In this document: piece by piece, positions 35,904-44,193 of the stretch
Numbering within the stretch: the first letter of the stretch is position 1
How the letters are laid out: each line of letters begins with the position of its first letter
Assembly (NCBI GenBank): GCA_040429635.1
Contig: CP158972.1
Coordinates: 2,924,001 to 2,988,000 of the forward strand
Source of the DNA: Tamlana crocina
GTDB lineage: Bacteria > Bacteroidota > Bacteroidia > Flavobacteriales > Flavobacteriaceae
Reading direction: 5' to 3'
DNA length: 64,000 nt
Program-made: the position numbers and the translations under genes
The notes under the pieces: model-generated
Seen by the model: only the letters and a program-made list of their open reading frames with translations
What the model was told of the DNA's origin: nothing
Database searches by the model: none

Positions 35904-37703
35904 TTATAAAGATTTGTTTCGCTTGCGGTCTACTTCTTTCAAAAAGATTTTACGGATACGCAAGTGATTTGGTGTTACCTCAACATATTCATCTTTTTGG
36001 ATGTATTCCAAAGCTTCTTCCAAAGAAAACTTAATCGCTGGAACGATTTTGGCTTTGTCGTCTGCCCCAGCAGAACGTACGTTACTCAACTTCTTGGTTT
36101 TGGTCACATTTACCGTCATATCATCACCACGCGAGTTTTCACCAATAACCTGGCCTTCGTAAATATCTTCTCCCGGATCGATAAAAAACTTACCGCGCTC
36201 CTGAAGTTTATCGATAGAATACGGAATAGCCTGTCCGTTTTCCATTGACACCAAAGATCCATTTTGACGCTCTGGTATACCGCCTTTTAATGGCTGATAT
36301 TCCTTAAAACGGTGCGCCATAATCGCCTCACCAGCAGTAGCCGTTAGCAACTGGTTTCTTAAACCAATAATACCCCTTGATGGAATAATAAATTCGCAAA
36401 CCATACGGTCTCCCTTGGCTTCCATACTCATCATTTCGCCTTTTCTCATGGTCACCATTTCAACGGCTTTACCAGAAACTTCTTCAGGTAAATCGATGGT
36501 CATCTCTTCAACAGGCTCGCATTTTACGCCATCAACTTCTTTGATGATCACTTGTGGCTGACCAATTTGAAGTTCGTATCCTTCACGACGCATGGTTTCT
36601 ATTAAAACGGATAAGTGCAATACCCCACGGCCAAAAACCATGAACTTATCAGCACTGTCGGTTTCTTGAACTCTAAGCGCCAAGTTTTTTTCCAACTCTT
36701 TGGTCAAACGATCTTTAATATGGCGAGAAGTTACGTATTTACCATCCTTCCCGAAGAACGGCGAATCGTTGATGGTGAATAACATACTCATTGTTGGTTC
36801 ATCGATAGCGATGGTTTTCAATCCTTCCGGATTTTCAAAATCGGCAATCGTATCGCCAATTTCAAAACCTTCAAGTCCAACAACCGCACAAATATCTCCC
36901 GCTTGAACTTCATCTACTTTTTTACGGCCAACACCTTCAAAAATGTGAAGTTCCTTAATTCTATTTTTCACCACTTTACCATCTCGTTTTACCAACGAAA
37001 TGTTTTGTCCTACTTTAAGCTCGCCACGGGTTAAACGCCCGATAGCAATTCGTCCCGTAAACGACGAGTAATCTAACGATGTGATCAACATTTGGGTAGT
37101 CCCGGCTTCAATTTTTGGCTCAGGAATGTGCTCAATCACCATATCTAAAAGTGGCTCGATATTTTCGGTTGGCTTTTGCCAATCTTCGCTCATCCAGTTG
37201 TTTTTAGCCGAACCATAAACGGTTGGGAAATCCAACTGCCACTCTTCCGCACCCAATTCGAACATCAAATCGAATACCTTTTCATGAACCTCATCTGGCG
37301 TACAGTTTTCCTTATCCACTTTGTTTACCACCACGCAAGGTTTCAACCCTAAATCAATGGCTTTTTGTAACACAAAACGGGTTTGTGGCATGGGGCCTTC
37401 AAAAGCATCAACCAACAGTAATACGCCATCGGCCATGTTCAACACACGCTCTACTTCACCACCAAAATCGGCGTGACCCGGCGTATCGATAATGTTAATT
37501 TTGGTGTCTTTATAAGTTACCGAAACGTTTTTTGAGGTAATGGTAATGCCCCTTTCACGCTCCAAATCGTTGTTATCAAGGATCAAATCACCTGTGTTCT
37601 CGTTTTCACGGAACAACTGACAGTGATACATAATTTTATCAACCAAGGTGGTCTTTCCGTGGTCAACGTGTGCAATAATTGCAATGTTTTTGATAGTAGC
37701 CAT
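35904..37703 (-). CDS. typA: Translational GTPase TypA/BipA
   Basis: Ribosome-associated GTPase of 599 residues involved in 50S assembly under stress. Begins [20 protein letters not shown] (G1), with [26 protein letters not shown] (G3) and NKVD (G4). The C-terminal domain ends with [18 protein letters not shown], typical of TypA. Its leader resembles that of rpsU. It is divergent from the membrane protein at 37844. Confidence 0.97.
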   Translation of the reverse strand: MATIKNIAIIAHVDHGKTTLVDKIMYHCQLFRENENTGDLILDNNDLERERGITITSKNVSVTYKDTKINIIDTPGHADFGGEVERVLNMADGVLLLVDAFEGPMPQTRFVLQKAIDLGLKPCVVVNKVDKENCTPDEVHEKVFDLMFELGAEEWQLDFPTVYGSAKNNWMSEDWQKPTENIEPLLDMVIEHIPEPKIEAGTTQMLITSLDYSSFTGRIAIGRLTRGELKVGQNISLVKRDGKVVKNRIKELHIFEGVGRKKVDEVQAGDICAVVGLEGFEIGDTIADFENPEGLKTIAIDEPTMSMLFTINDSPFFGKDGKYVTSRHIKDRLTKELEKNLALRVQETDSADKFMVFGRGVLHLSVLIETMRREGYELQIGQPQVIIKEVDGVKCEPVEEMTIDLPEEVSGKAVEMVTMRKGEMMSMEAKGDRMVCEFIIPSRGIIGLRNQLLTATAGEAIMAHRFKEYQPLKGGIPERQNGSLVSMENGQAIPYSIDKLQERGKFFIDPGEDIYEGQVIGENSRGDDMTVNVTKTKKLSNVRSAGADDKAKIVPAIKFSLEEALEYIQKDEYVEVTPNHLRIRKIFLKEVDRKRNKSL

Positions 37704-37734
37704 ATATAGTGCCTTTTTTAAGGCTGCAAAGGTA
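37704..37734 (-). promoter_or_regulatory. typA promoter and short leader
   Basis: A -7 box TACCTTTG lies at 37727-37734 on the minus strand. The predicted leader starts gcagccttaaaa and ends aaggcactat before the ATG, and can form a GCCTT/AAGGC hairpin. The same start and end blocks occur in the rpsU leader. Confidence 0.5.
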
Positions 37735-37843
37735 CATGTTATTAGTTAAATATTTGTTATATTTAAAAGGTATTATATTTTAAAATTTGTGTTTTCGTTA
37801 ATTTTATAAAGAACTGATGTTCAATAGCAAAGATTAAGAAAAC

Positions 37844-38206
37844 ATGACTACCCTAATAAATAGATATACAAATAGCATCCCGCACCTTTATTTTATTGCC
37901 ATTTCGGCTTATTGGTTTACGGCGATAAACAGAACCGATGGCATTACAGCCTACCCCATTTTATTGTTTGCCGTTCCGTTTTTATGGCAAATTATTAAAC
38001 CGAATAAAAACCTTAATTTCACTTTAGGAATTACTTTTGTTTGCATATCGTCGTACCTTATTTTGGCATTTTTGTCCGATATGCTAAAAATCATTTCCAT
38101 TTCTTATCCTTTGGAACAGCTTTCGTTTTATGGTGGGCTTTTTCTTTTTGCCAATTTAATTATGGCATTGTGGATTATAAGAAATAGTTTAAAAGGCCAT
38201 ATTTAA
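37844..38206 (+). CDS. Small hypothetical membrane protein
   Basis: A 120-residue protein with about four transmembrane helices (LYFIAISAYWFTAI, YPILLFAVPFLWQII, LGITFVCISSYLILAFL, LFLFANLIMALWII). Not recognised. It lies 31 bp before kdsA on the same strand. Confidence 0.7.
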   Translation: MTTLINRYTNSIPHLYFIAISAYWFTAINRTDGITAYPILLFAVPFLWQIIKPNKNLNFTLGITFVCISSYLILAFLSDMLKIISISYPLEQLSFYGGLFLFANLIMALWIIRNSLKGHI

Positions 38207-38210
38207 TTCT

Positions 38211-38218
38211 TAAATTTG
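38211..38218 (+). promoter_or_regulatory. Candidate -7 box (TAAATTTG) for kdsA
   Basis: A TAnnTTTG match 19 bp before the kdsA ATG, in the spacer after the small membrane-protein gene. No clear -33 TTG. Confidence 0.4.
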
Positions 38219-38237
38219 TGGCTTAAATTTTAAGCTA

Positions 38238-39059
38238 ATGACTCTTTCTGAAGTTCCGAAAATAAAACACACCGATTCCAATAATTTCTTTTTACTGTGT
38301 GGCCCGTGCGCCATTGAAGGGGAAGATATGGCCTTAAGAATTGCCGAAAAAGTGGTTGAAATCACCAACAAATTGGGAATTCCCTATGTTTTTAAAGGTA
38401 GTTTCAAAAAGGCCAACCGAAGTCGAATTGACAGTTTTACCGGAATTGGAAATGAAAACGCACTAAAAATTTTAAAAAAGGTTTCTGAAACCTTTGATGT
38501 GCCCACAGTTACCGATATTCACGAAGTGAGCGATGCCGCTATGGCTGCTGAATATGTGGATGTGCTTCAAATCCCTGCTTTTTTGGTGCGGCAAACCGAT
38601 TTGGTGGTGGCTGCCGCCGAAACAGGAAAAGTGGTGAATTTAAAGAAAGGACAATTTATGAGCCCCGAGGCCATGAAACATGCCGTGCAAAAAGTTAAGG
38701 ATTCAGGAAGCGATAAAACGTGGATTACCGACCGTGGAACCATGTTTGGCTATCAGGATATGATTGTTGATTTCCGAGGTATCCCAACAATGAAACAATA
38801 CGCTCCTGTGGTTTTGGATGTTACCCACTCCCTTCAACAGCCCAACCAAAGTGCTGGTGTTACTGGCGGAAGGCCCGATATGATTGAAACCATTGCCCGT
38901 GCCGGCGTGGTAAATAATGTTGACGGACTGTTTATTGAAACGCATTTCGACCCCGCAAACGCGAAAAGTGATGGTGCCAATATGCTGCATCTCGATAATT
39001 TGGAAAAACTATTGACCAATTTGGTAGCCATCAGAAAAACGGTTAATGGTTTAACATAA
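38238..39059 (+). CDS. kdsA: 3-deoxy-8-phosphooctulonate synthase (Kdo8P synthase)
   Basis: Condenses arabinose-5-phosphate with phosphoenolpyruvate to Kdo-8-phosphate for the lipopolysaccharide inner core. At 273 residues it has normal length. Conserved segments are LLCGPCAIEGEDMALRIAE, FKGSFKKANRSRIDSFTG, TVTDIHEV, QIPAFLVRQTDLV, FGYQDMIVDFRG and VLDVTHSLQQPN. A complete, intact gene. Confidence 0.96.
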   Translation: MTLSEVPKIKHTDSNNFFLLCGPCAIEGEDMALRIAEKVVEITNKLGIPYVFKGSFKKANRSRIDSFTGIGNENALKILKKVSETFDVPTVTDIHEVSDAAMAAEYVDVLQIPAFLVRQTDLVVAAAETGKVVNLKKGQFMSPEAMKHAVQKVKDSGSDKTWITDRGTMFGYQDMIVDFRGIPTMKQYAPVVLDVTHSLQQPNQSAGVTGGRPDMIETIARAGVVNNVDGLFIETHFDPANAKSDGANMLHLDNLEKLLTNLVAIRKTVNGLT

Positions 39060-39113
39060 GTTCGGTATAACTATCTATTTAGAATATCTGATTATTAATA
39101 AATTTACGTTATG

Positions 39114-39234
39114 TGTCAGGTTGAGCGGAGTCGAAACCCAATTGAATTCCTGACTTTTAAAGACCTTTCGTTTTGCTCCGCAAGGTGCTTTTAAAGAAAT
39201 ATATTTCTTTTTCAACCAATACTCAAGGTGACAA
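39114..39234. repeat. MITE-like element with imperfect inverted ends
   Basis: The 12-bp ends tgtcaggttgag (39114) and ctcaaggtgaca (39222-39233) are inverted with two mismatches. Inside lie a gagcggagtcga motif and a hairpin (accttt..gcaaggt between two cttttaaag copies). About 120 bp, in an otherwise gene-free 276-bp spacer between kdsA and the AraC gene. No protein is encoded. Confidence 0.45.
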
Positions 39235-39335
39235 CAGTCAACTTTATTGGGAATGCATGCGCAACTATCGAATTATTAAATCGAACTTGTGTTTGTTTAT
39301 AACAATAAGCGCGCTTAAGAAAACTCTTTTTGGTG

Positions 39336-40325
39336 TTACACCTTTAATCGATAGTTTTTCGGCGTTTCGTTATAAAACCGCTTAAAAGCCGCACTAAAAT
39401 GTGTCGCATTTTTATAGCCCACTGTTTCTGAAATTTCATAAATAGGGCTGTCTGTATTTTGCAATAACGATTTGGCCTTTTCCATTTTTTGCTCCAAAAA
39501 GTATTGGTTCACTGTGCAATTGAAAGTGCGTTTAAATTCTGATTTCAAGATATTTTCGCTCAAGCCTATTTCGTTGGCCAATTCGGTTATTGCATAATTT
39601 TGGTTAAGGTTGGCCTTTAAAAACTGTTTTAAAAGAAACAGCTTTTTAATATACTTTTGATTTGATTGGGCATTATCCTTCAGCTTTAAGTTTTTATAAT
39701 TTTCCAATTGCAAAGCGATAACCTCAATCACTTTTGCACCCAAATGCAACCGTTTTACCAAGCCCCTTCCATGCTCTTGCTGTAAATTTTCAATTACCGA
39801 AAGCACTTCATCCGTTATCGGTATAATGAGATTTTCTTCAGTGATTTGCTTGAATTCCGATATATCGTTTAGTCCGTGCTTTTTCAAAAAATCATTACCA
39901 ACCCTTATTTTAATCTCTTTAAAAAGCTGATTTTTATAAAACTTAAAAGTACCGTTAACAGTCCCTACGTAAGCCATAAAGGATTCCTTTTCATCATACG
40001 GAGTTTCTTCTTTTTGGGAGTTGATTTGAATAATCATATCGCCTTTCACCAAAAAAGAAAGGTATAGCCCGTTCACTTCCAAATCATTATAAAACTTAAA
40101 ATTTTGGTAGAATGTAAAGTTGTTGATGGTAATGCTTACATCATCAAAACAAAACTCGGTGATATGCCCTTTTCCAAGTTCTGGTAAAACCGAATATTCT
40201 TTAGTTAATAAACCGCAACTGCCGTACTGCCTTATTTCTTCACTAATAAAATCTTTAAAACGGCTTTGCTTTTCAGCTAAATCTATCGTTTCAAAATTTT
40301 CGGTTTCACGTCTTTTTTTTTCCAA
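39336..40325 (-). CDS. AraC family transcriptional regulator
   Basis: A 329-residue regulator with an N-terminal sensing region (about 1-225) and a C-terminal double helix-turn-helix (ITELANEIGLSENILKSEFK then YEISETVGYKNATHFSAAFK, about 245-325). Such regulators beside siderophore receptors usually activate them on binding the ferric ligand. The frame starts at a TTG (40325) just after a run of nine A; an ATG at 40335 is one base out of frame across that run, so the true start is uncertain. It is divergent from the TonB receptor gene. Confidence 0.88.
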   Translation of the reverse strand: MEKKRRETENFETIDLAEKQSRFKDFISEEIRQYGSCGLLTKEYSVLPELGKGHITEFCFDDVSITINNFTFYQNFKFYNDLEVNGLYLSFLVKGDMIIQINSQKEETPYDEKESFMAYVGTVNGTFKFYKNQLFKEIKIRVGNDFLKKHGLNDISEFKQITEENLIIPITDEVLSVIENLQQEHGRGLVKRLHLGAKVIEVIALQLENYKNLKLKDNAQSNQKYIKKLFLLKQFLKANLNQNYAITELANEIGLSENILKSEFKRTFNCTVNQYFLEQKMEKAKSLLQNTDSPIYEISETVGYKNATHFSAAFKRFYNETPKNYRLKV

Positions 40326-40356
40326 ATCGCGTCATTTATTAATTAGAGCCCCTCTC

Positions 40357-40364
40357 TATTTTTG
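40357..40364 (+). promoter_or_regulatory. Candidate -7 box (TATTTTTG) for the siderophore-receptor gene
   Basis: TAnnTTTG match followed by CA, 39 bp before the ATG at 40404. It lies in the 78-bp divergent spacer where the AraC protein would bind. Confidence 0.45.
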
Positions 40365-40403
40365 CATCAAAATTTATTTAGACTAATTACAAATAGCAAA
40401 TTT

Positions 40404-42731
40404 ATGATAAAAAAATTATTACTACTAACAACTTTTGTTTTTTCAGCAATATCGGTTTTTGCACAAAACGGAAGCCTGAAAGGAAAAGTGGTTTCTAACC
40501 AGAAAAAAAGTTTAGAATACGTAAACGTTTCTATAAAAAACTCACAACACGGTACCTTCACCAACAGCGCAGGTAGCTATACTTTAAACAATATTGAGCC
40601 GGGCGATTATACCTTGCATATTTCGTATGTTGGCTATAAACCGCAAGATTTATCGGTTTCTATTAAGGCCAACCAAGTAACAAATGTGCCCGAAGTTGTT
40701 CTTTTGGAAGACCAAGAAAACTTGGGCGAAGTTATTGTAAACGGGCACACCAACAAATACGCCGAGCGTGAAACCTCAACCTCACTCCGTTTAAAAGGCG
40801 AGTTGGTAAAACTACCACAAAATATACAAGTAATTAGCAATGAACTCCTTTTGGACCAACAGGCCACCAACATGATGGATGGTATTATCCGTAATGTTAG
40901 TGGGGTTACTATGCTAGAGCACTGGGGGCATTTTGCCCGTGTTAACATGCGCGGTTTCAGGTTACCCGCTTTTAGAAATGGGGTAAATGTTCAGGATTCT
41001 TGGGGGCCATTATCTGAAGACATGAATACCGTAGAGCGCATCGAATTTGTAAAAGGTCCAGCCGGTTTTATGATGTCGGCTGGAGAACCTGGTGGTTTCT
41101 ACAATGTGGTGACCAAAAAACCTACCGAAAAACGTATCGCACAAATATCGTTATCTGTCGGAAGTTTTGATTTTTACAGAGGTACCATTGATTTAGGCGG
41201 AAAATTAACCGACGACGGAAAACTGTTGTACCGTTTCAATGGGATGTACCAAACTTCCGATAGTCACCGTGGCAATGAGGACGTAACCCGCTATGGCATC
41301 GCTCCATCTTTGACCTATAAATTCAGTGATAAAACCTCGATTACTACCGAAATGAATCTGCAACAGGCAGAGTCGTATATTGGTTCGGCTTATATTTTTG
41401 CACCGTCAAGTGCTGGGTATGCCAGTTTGGACAAAAATTTTAAATTCACCAACAACGATTATCCCGTAACTGATATTCAAGAGGTGACGTTCTTCACGAA
41501 CGTAAAACATGAATTTTCAGATAATTGGAGCGTTGAAGGGCAGTTAGCTTACTTGCGCTATGACCAAGTAGGGAATTCAACATGGCTTGTTGGTATTGAA
41601 GAAAACGGTGATGCTACAAGGTATGTTTCAAAATGGGATGCCCTTTCATTGGGGAAATACGCCCAAGTTTATATTCACGGGGCATTCAACACCGGAAGCA
41701 TAACCCACAAAGTAATGGGTGGCTTTGATTTTAGCGACAAGCAATATTGGGCCGATTGGTTTGAATCTTCGGTTGTAGACACCACGACACCATTTAATAT
41801 TTTCAACCCGGTTTATGGCGTAAGCCCAACACCAAATTTTGACCGCTCGGTTCCCGTTCAATATAGAAATGGCGGAGACCCGTATGGAGCCAATTCAATA
41901 AGAGCCTACTACGCACAGGACGAAATCGGTTTTGTTGAAAATAAAATTAGATTGACCCTGGCGGGAAGATACACCAACCTGCACACTTTAGGGAAAGCTG
42001 AGTCAGACAACGTAGTGACCCCGCGTGTTGGTTTGAGTGCCGACATTATTCCCAACATAACCGCTTATGCGTTATTCGACCAATCCTTTTTGCCCCAAAG
42101 CGGAATTAGCAGCACAGGCGCATTACTAAACGATCCCGTTGAAGGTAAAGATATTGAAGGGGGAATAAAATTGAAGTTGTTTGACGGACACCTGAACACG
42201 TCGTTGGGTGTTTACAAAATCAACAAAAACAAAATATTGGTGGGCGACCCCGCGTTCCCAACTGAAAACTTCTCCATCTATTCCGGTGAAATTGAATCGA
42301 AAGGTATTGAGTTTGATGCCCAAGGCCAAATCACTCCAGAGCTTAACATCATCCTGAATTATGCCAATACCAATGTAGAGGACAAATCGGGAAGTTTGGT
42401 GGCCGGCCATTCAAAACACGTTACCAACGGATGGTTAAACTACAATTTTGCCGAAACTACGGCACTTCGCGGATTTGGTGCATCATTGGGTTACCAATAC
42501 CAAGTAGACCGTTCCTCTTGGGCTTGGGCGGCCGATAACCAATCGGATTTGCCAGATTATTTCAGATTGGACGGAGCACTTTCGTGGAAAAACAACAAGG
42601 TTCGTGTTCAATTAAACGTCAATAATATTCTTGATGAATACCTGTACTCAGGATCTAATTACGGAAGCTACCTGTACTGGCAATCAGAGCCGGGCATCAA
42701 CGGTAGGCTAACCGTTACTTATAAATTTTAA
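40404..42731 (+). CDS. TonB-dependent siderophore receptor
   Basis: A 775-residue outer-membrane receptor. Signal peptide MIKKLLLLTTFVFSAISVFA; a carboxypeptidase-regulatory-like domain (GSLKGKVVSNQKKSLEYVNV to PEVVL, about residues 23-105); a plug with LPQNIQVISNELL and VERIEFVKGPAGFM; then a 22-strand barrel ending LTVTYKF. The plug wording is that of the ferric-siderophore group. The start at 40404 is chosen because the signal peptide begins there. It opens a plus-strand iron-uptake locus and is divergent from an AraC regulator. Confidence 0.93.
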   Translation: MIKKLLLLTTFVFSAISVFAQNGSLKGKVVSNQKKSLEYVNVSIKNSQHGTFTNSAGSYTLNNIEPGDYTLHISYVGYKPQDLSVSIKANQVTNVPEVVLLEDQENLGEVIVNGHTNKYAERETSTSLRLKGELVKLPQNIQVISNELLLDQQATNMMDGIIRNVSGVTMLEHWGHFARVNMRGFRLPAFRNGVNVQDSWGPLSEDMNTVERIEFVKGPAGFMMSAGEPGGFYNVVTKKPTEKRIAQISLSVGSFDFYRGTIDLGGKLTDDGKLLYRFNGMYQTSDSHRGNEDVTRYGIAPSLTYKFSDKTSITTEMNLQQAESYIGSAYIFAPSSAGYASLDKNFKFTNNDYPVTDIQEVTFFTNVKHEFSDNWSVEGQLAYLRYDQVGNSTWLVGIEENGDATRYVSKWDALSLGKYAQVYIHGAFNTGSITHKVMGGFDFSDKQYWADWFESSVVDTTTPFNIFNPVYGVSPTPNFDRSVPVQYRNGGDPYGANSIRAYYAQDEIGFVENKIRLTLAGRYTNLHTLGKAESDNVVTPRVGLSADIIPNITAYALFDQSFLPQSGISSTGALLNDPVEGKDIEGGIKLKLFDGHLNTSLGVYKINKNKILVGDPAFPTENFSIYSGEIESKGIEFDAQGQITPELNIILNYANTNVEDKSGSLVAGHSKHVTNGWLNYNFAETTALRGFGASLGYQYQVDRSSWAWAADNQSDLPDYFRLDGALSWKNNKVRVQLNVNNILDEYLYSGSNYGSYLYWQSEPGINGRLTVTYKF

Positions 42732-42776
42732 AGACTTCAAATGTCAGCTATTTGAACATCAATTTTTTTGGTTTGT

Positions 42777-42811
42777 GCAGTCCTCTTTTCAACTAAGGGG
42801 ACTGCCTTTTT
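42777..42811 (+). terminator. Terminator after the receptor gene
   Basis: Stem GCAGTCC/GGACTGC with a longer loop containing CTC/GG(G) pairing, followed by five T. It lies 46 bp after the receptor stop and 22 bp before the DUF4198 gene, so read-through or a second promoter must serve the downstream genes. Confidence 0.75.
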
Positions 42812-42832
42812 AACATTATTAAATCACTTATT

Positions 42833-43549
42833 ATGCAAAAAACACTAATTACCATCGTAATCATTGCCTTCACGGCTACCAAATCGTTTGCCCATTACCT
42901 TTGGGTTGAAACCAACCCAATAGGACACATCGGAAAAGAACAACTTATAAAAGTCCACTTTGGCGAATACACCTATGGCGTTATTGAAAAAGTTAATGGA
43001 GATGCCTTTAATAACGTCAACCAATTTGATTTGTGGGTTGTTGATGCCAAAGGCAATAAAACGGCGTTAAAATCCACTGCTCACGACGATTGCTATTTGG
43101 CCAAATTCACCCCAAAAACCAATGGAACATTTACCGTTATCCTGAACAACAACAAAATCGATGTTATTGATTATACCCAATATGATTTTGGCATTTTCAA
43201 GACACATTACCATTCCACAGCCAAATTTCAAGTCGGTAAAAATTCGAATGAAACCGTTGCCACAAACGATTCGGGTATTGTGGTAAAAGACGTTTCTAAA
43301 AACAAAAACGAAGTAAAACTTCAAGTGTTGTTTAAAAATGAACCTTTAGCAAAAAATGAATTAAAGGTTTTTGTATCCGATTTATGGTCGAAAACCTTAG
43401 AAACAGATGAGAACGGCTACGTTACTTTTAACCTACCTTGGGAAACCAAATACATAGTTGAAACCACTAAAAAAGAAGAAGTGCCCGGCAAATACAAAGG
43501 CGAAGATTACGACTTTATTTGGCACTGTGCCACCTACTCCATTCAATAA
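42833..43549 (+). CDS. Periplasmic DUF4198-like protein
   Basis: A 238-residue secreted protein with signal peptide ending KSFAH and the opening HYLWVETNPIGHIGKEQLIKV typical of DUF4198 proteins. A beta-sandwich follows, with a second immunoglobulin-like part from about residue 150 (NEVKLQVLFKNEPLAKNEL) and a His-rich end (FIWHCATYSIQ). DUF4198 proteins accompany metal-uptake systems. Placed between a siderophore receptor and a PepSY protein, a role in iron handling is likely but unproven. Confidence 0.78.
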   Translation: MQKTLITIVIIAFTATKSFAHYLWVETNPIGHIGKEQLIKVHFGEYTYGVIEKVNGDAFNNVNQFDLWVVDAKGNKTALKSTAHDDCYLAKFTPKTNGTFTVILNNNKIDVIDYTQYDFGIFKTHYHSTAKFQVGKNSNETVATNDSGIVVKDVSKNKNEVKLQVLFKNEPLAKNELKVFVSDLWSKTLETDENGYVTFNLPWETKYIVETTKKEEVPGKYKGEDYDFIWHCATYSIQ

Positions 43550-43555
43550 TTTCAT

Positions 43556-43891
43556 ATGGCTTCAATAATTTTATTCCTTGTGTTTATAGGGTTTTATGTG
43601 CTTTGTAACACCTCAAAAAAGGCTGTTTTAAATCCCAATTTCGGGTTTGAAAGCTGGGTATCAAAACAACATAGAACAAGCAAATTGCTGGGATTATTTA
43701 TCCTGGTAATTTCCTGTTTACTTAGCGCGATTTATTTTGGCATGGGTACAGGGATGCTCTACTTTTTTATTGTTTTAATGACTTTAGGAAGCCTCATCGT
43801 GCTTTTAAACCCTATAAAATTATTGAAGCCCGCCGCCATATTTGCCGTATTCGCTATTTCACTTTGTTTAGAATTTTTAATTTTCAACTGA
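43556..43891 (+). CDS. Small membrane protein in the iron locus
   Basis: A 111-residue protein with about four helices (IILFLVFIGFYVLCNTS, LLGLFILVISCLLSAIYFG, MLYFFIVLMTLGSLIVLL, AAIFAVFAISLCLEFLIF). Not recognised by family. It lies 6 bp after the DUF4198 gene and its TGA overlaps the next ATG by one base. Confidence 0.75.
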   Translation: MASIILFLVFIGFYVLCNTSKKAVLNPNFGFESWVSKQHRTSKLLGLFILVISCLLSAIYFGMGTGMLYFFIVLMTLGSLIVLLNPIKLLKPAAIFAVFAISLCLEFLIFN

Positions 43892-44190
43892 TGCCTGCAA
43901 ACCCAAAATACTTCTCATCCCCTTGGCAACGTTTTGCAAAAATATCGGCTGGTTTTATCGGCGGATATTTGGTAACCATCACGTTTCACATGGCGCTTTC
44001 GTTTTGGTTAAACCACGTAAACGTTTTAATCACCGCTACCTTTACCGGGTTTATTTTGTGGGCATCATTAATGGTCATTGCTTTTCTTTCAAAAAACGGA
44101 TGGAAAATTTGGGGGATTTACCTGCTACTTAGCCTACTCTTTTCTGTTATTATTTATATCGGTAAAATGTGCAATCCCATTATAAGTTAA
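43891..44190 (+). CDS. Small membrane protein in the iron locus
   Basis: A 99-residue protein with three hydrophobic segments (ISAGFIGGYLVTITFHMALS, VLITATFTGFILWASLMVIAF, IWGIYLLLSLLFSVIIYI). The start at 43891 (MPANPKYFSS) is chosen for its TGATG coupling with the gene before it. It resembles small DUF3649-type proteins that often accompany PepSY iron-uptake proteins, but I am not certain of that family. Confidence 0.72.
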   Translation: MPANPKYFSSPWQRFAKISAGFIGGYLVTITFHMALSFWLNHVNVLITATFTGFILWASLMVIAFLSKNGWKIWGIYLLLSLLFSVIIYIGKMCNPIIS

Positions 44191-44193
44191 CCC

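Noticed and set aside
39173-39385. A 70-codon plus-strand frame between kdsA and the AraC gene
   Set aside because: It spans the MITE-like repeat and overlaps the end of the AraC gene; no signal peptide, motif or ribosome site supports it.
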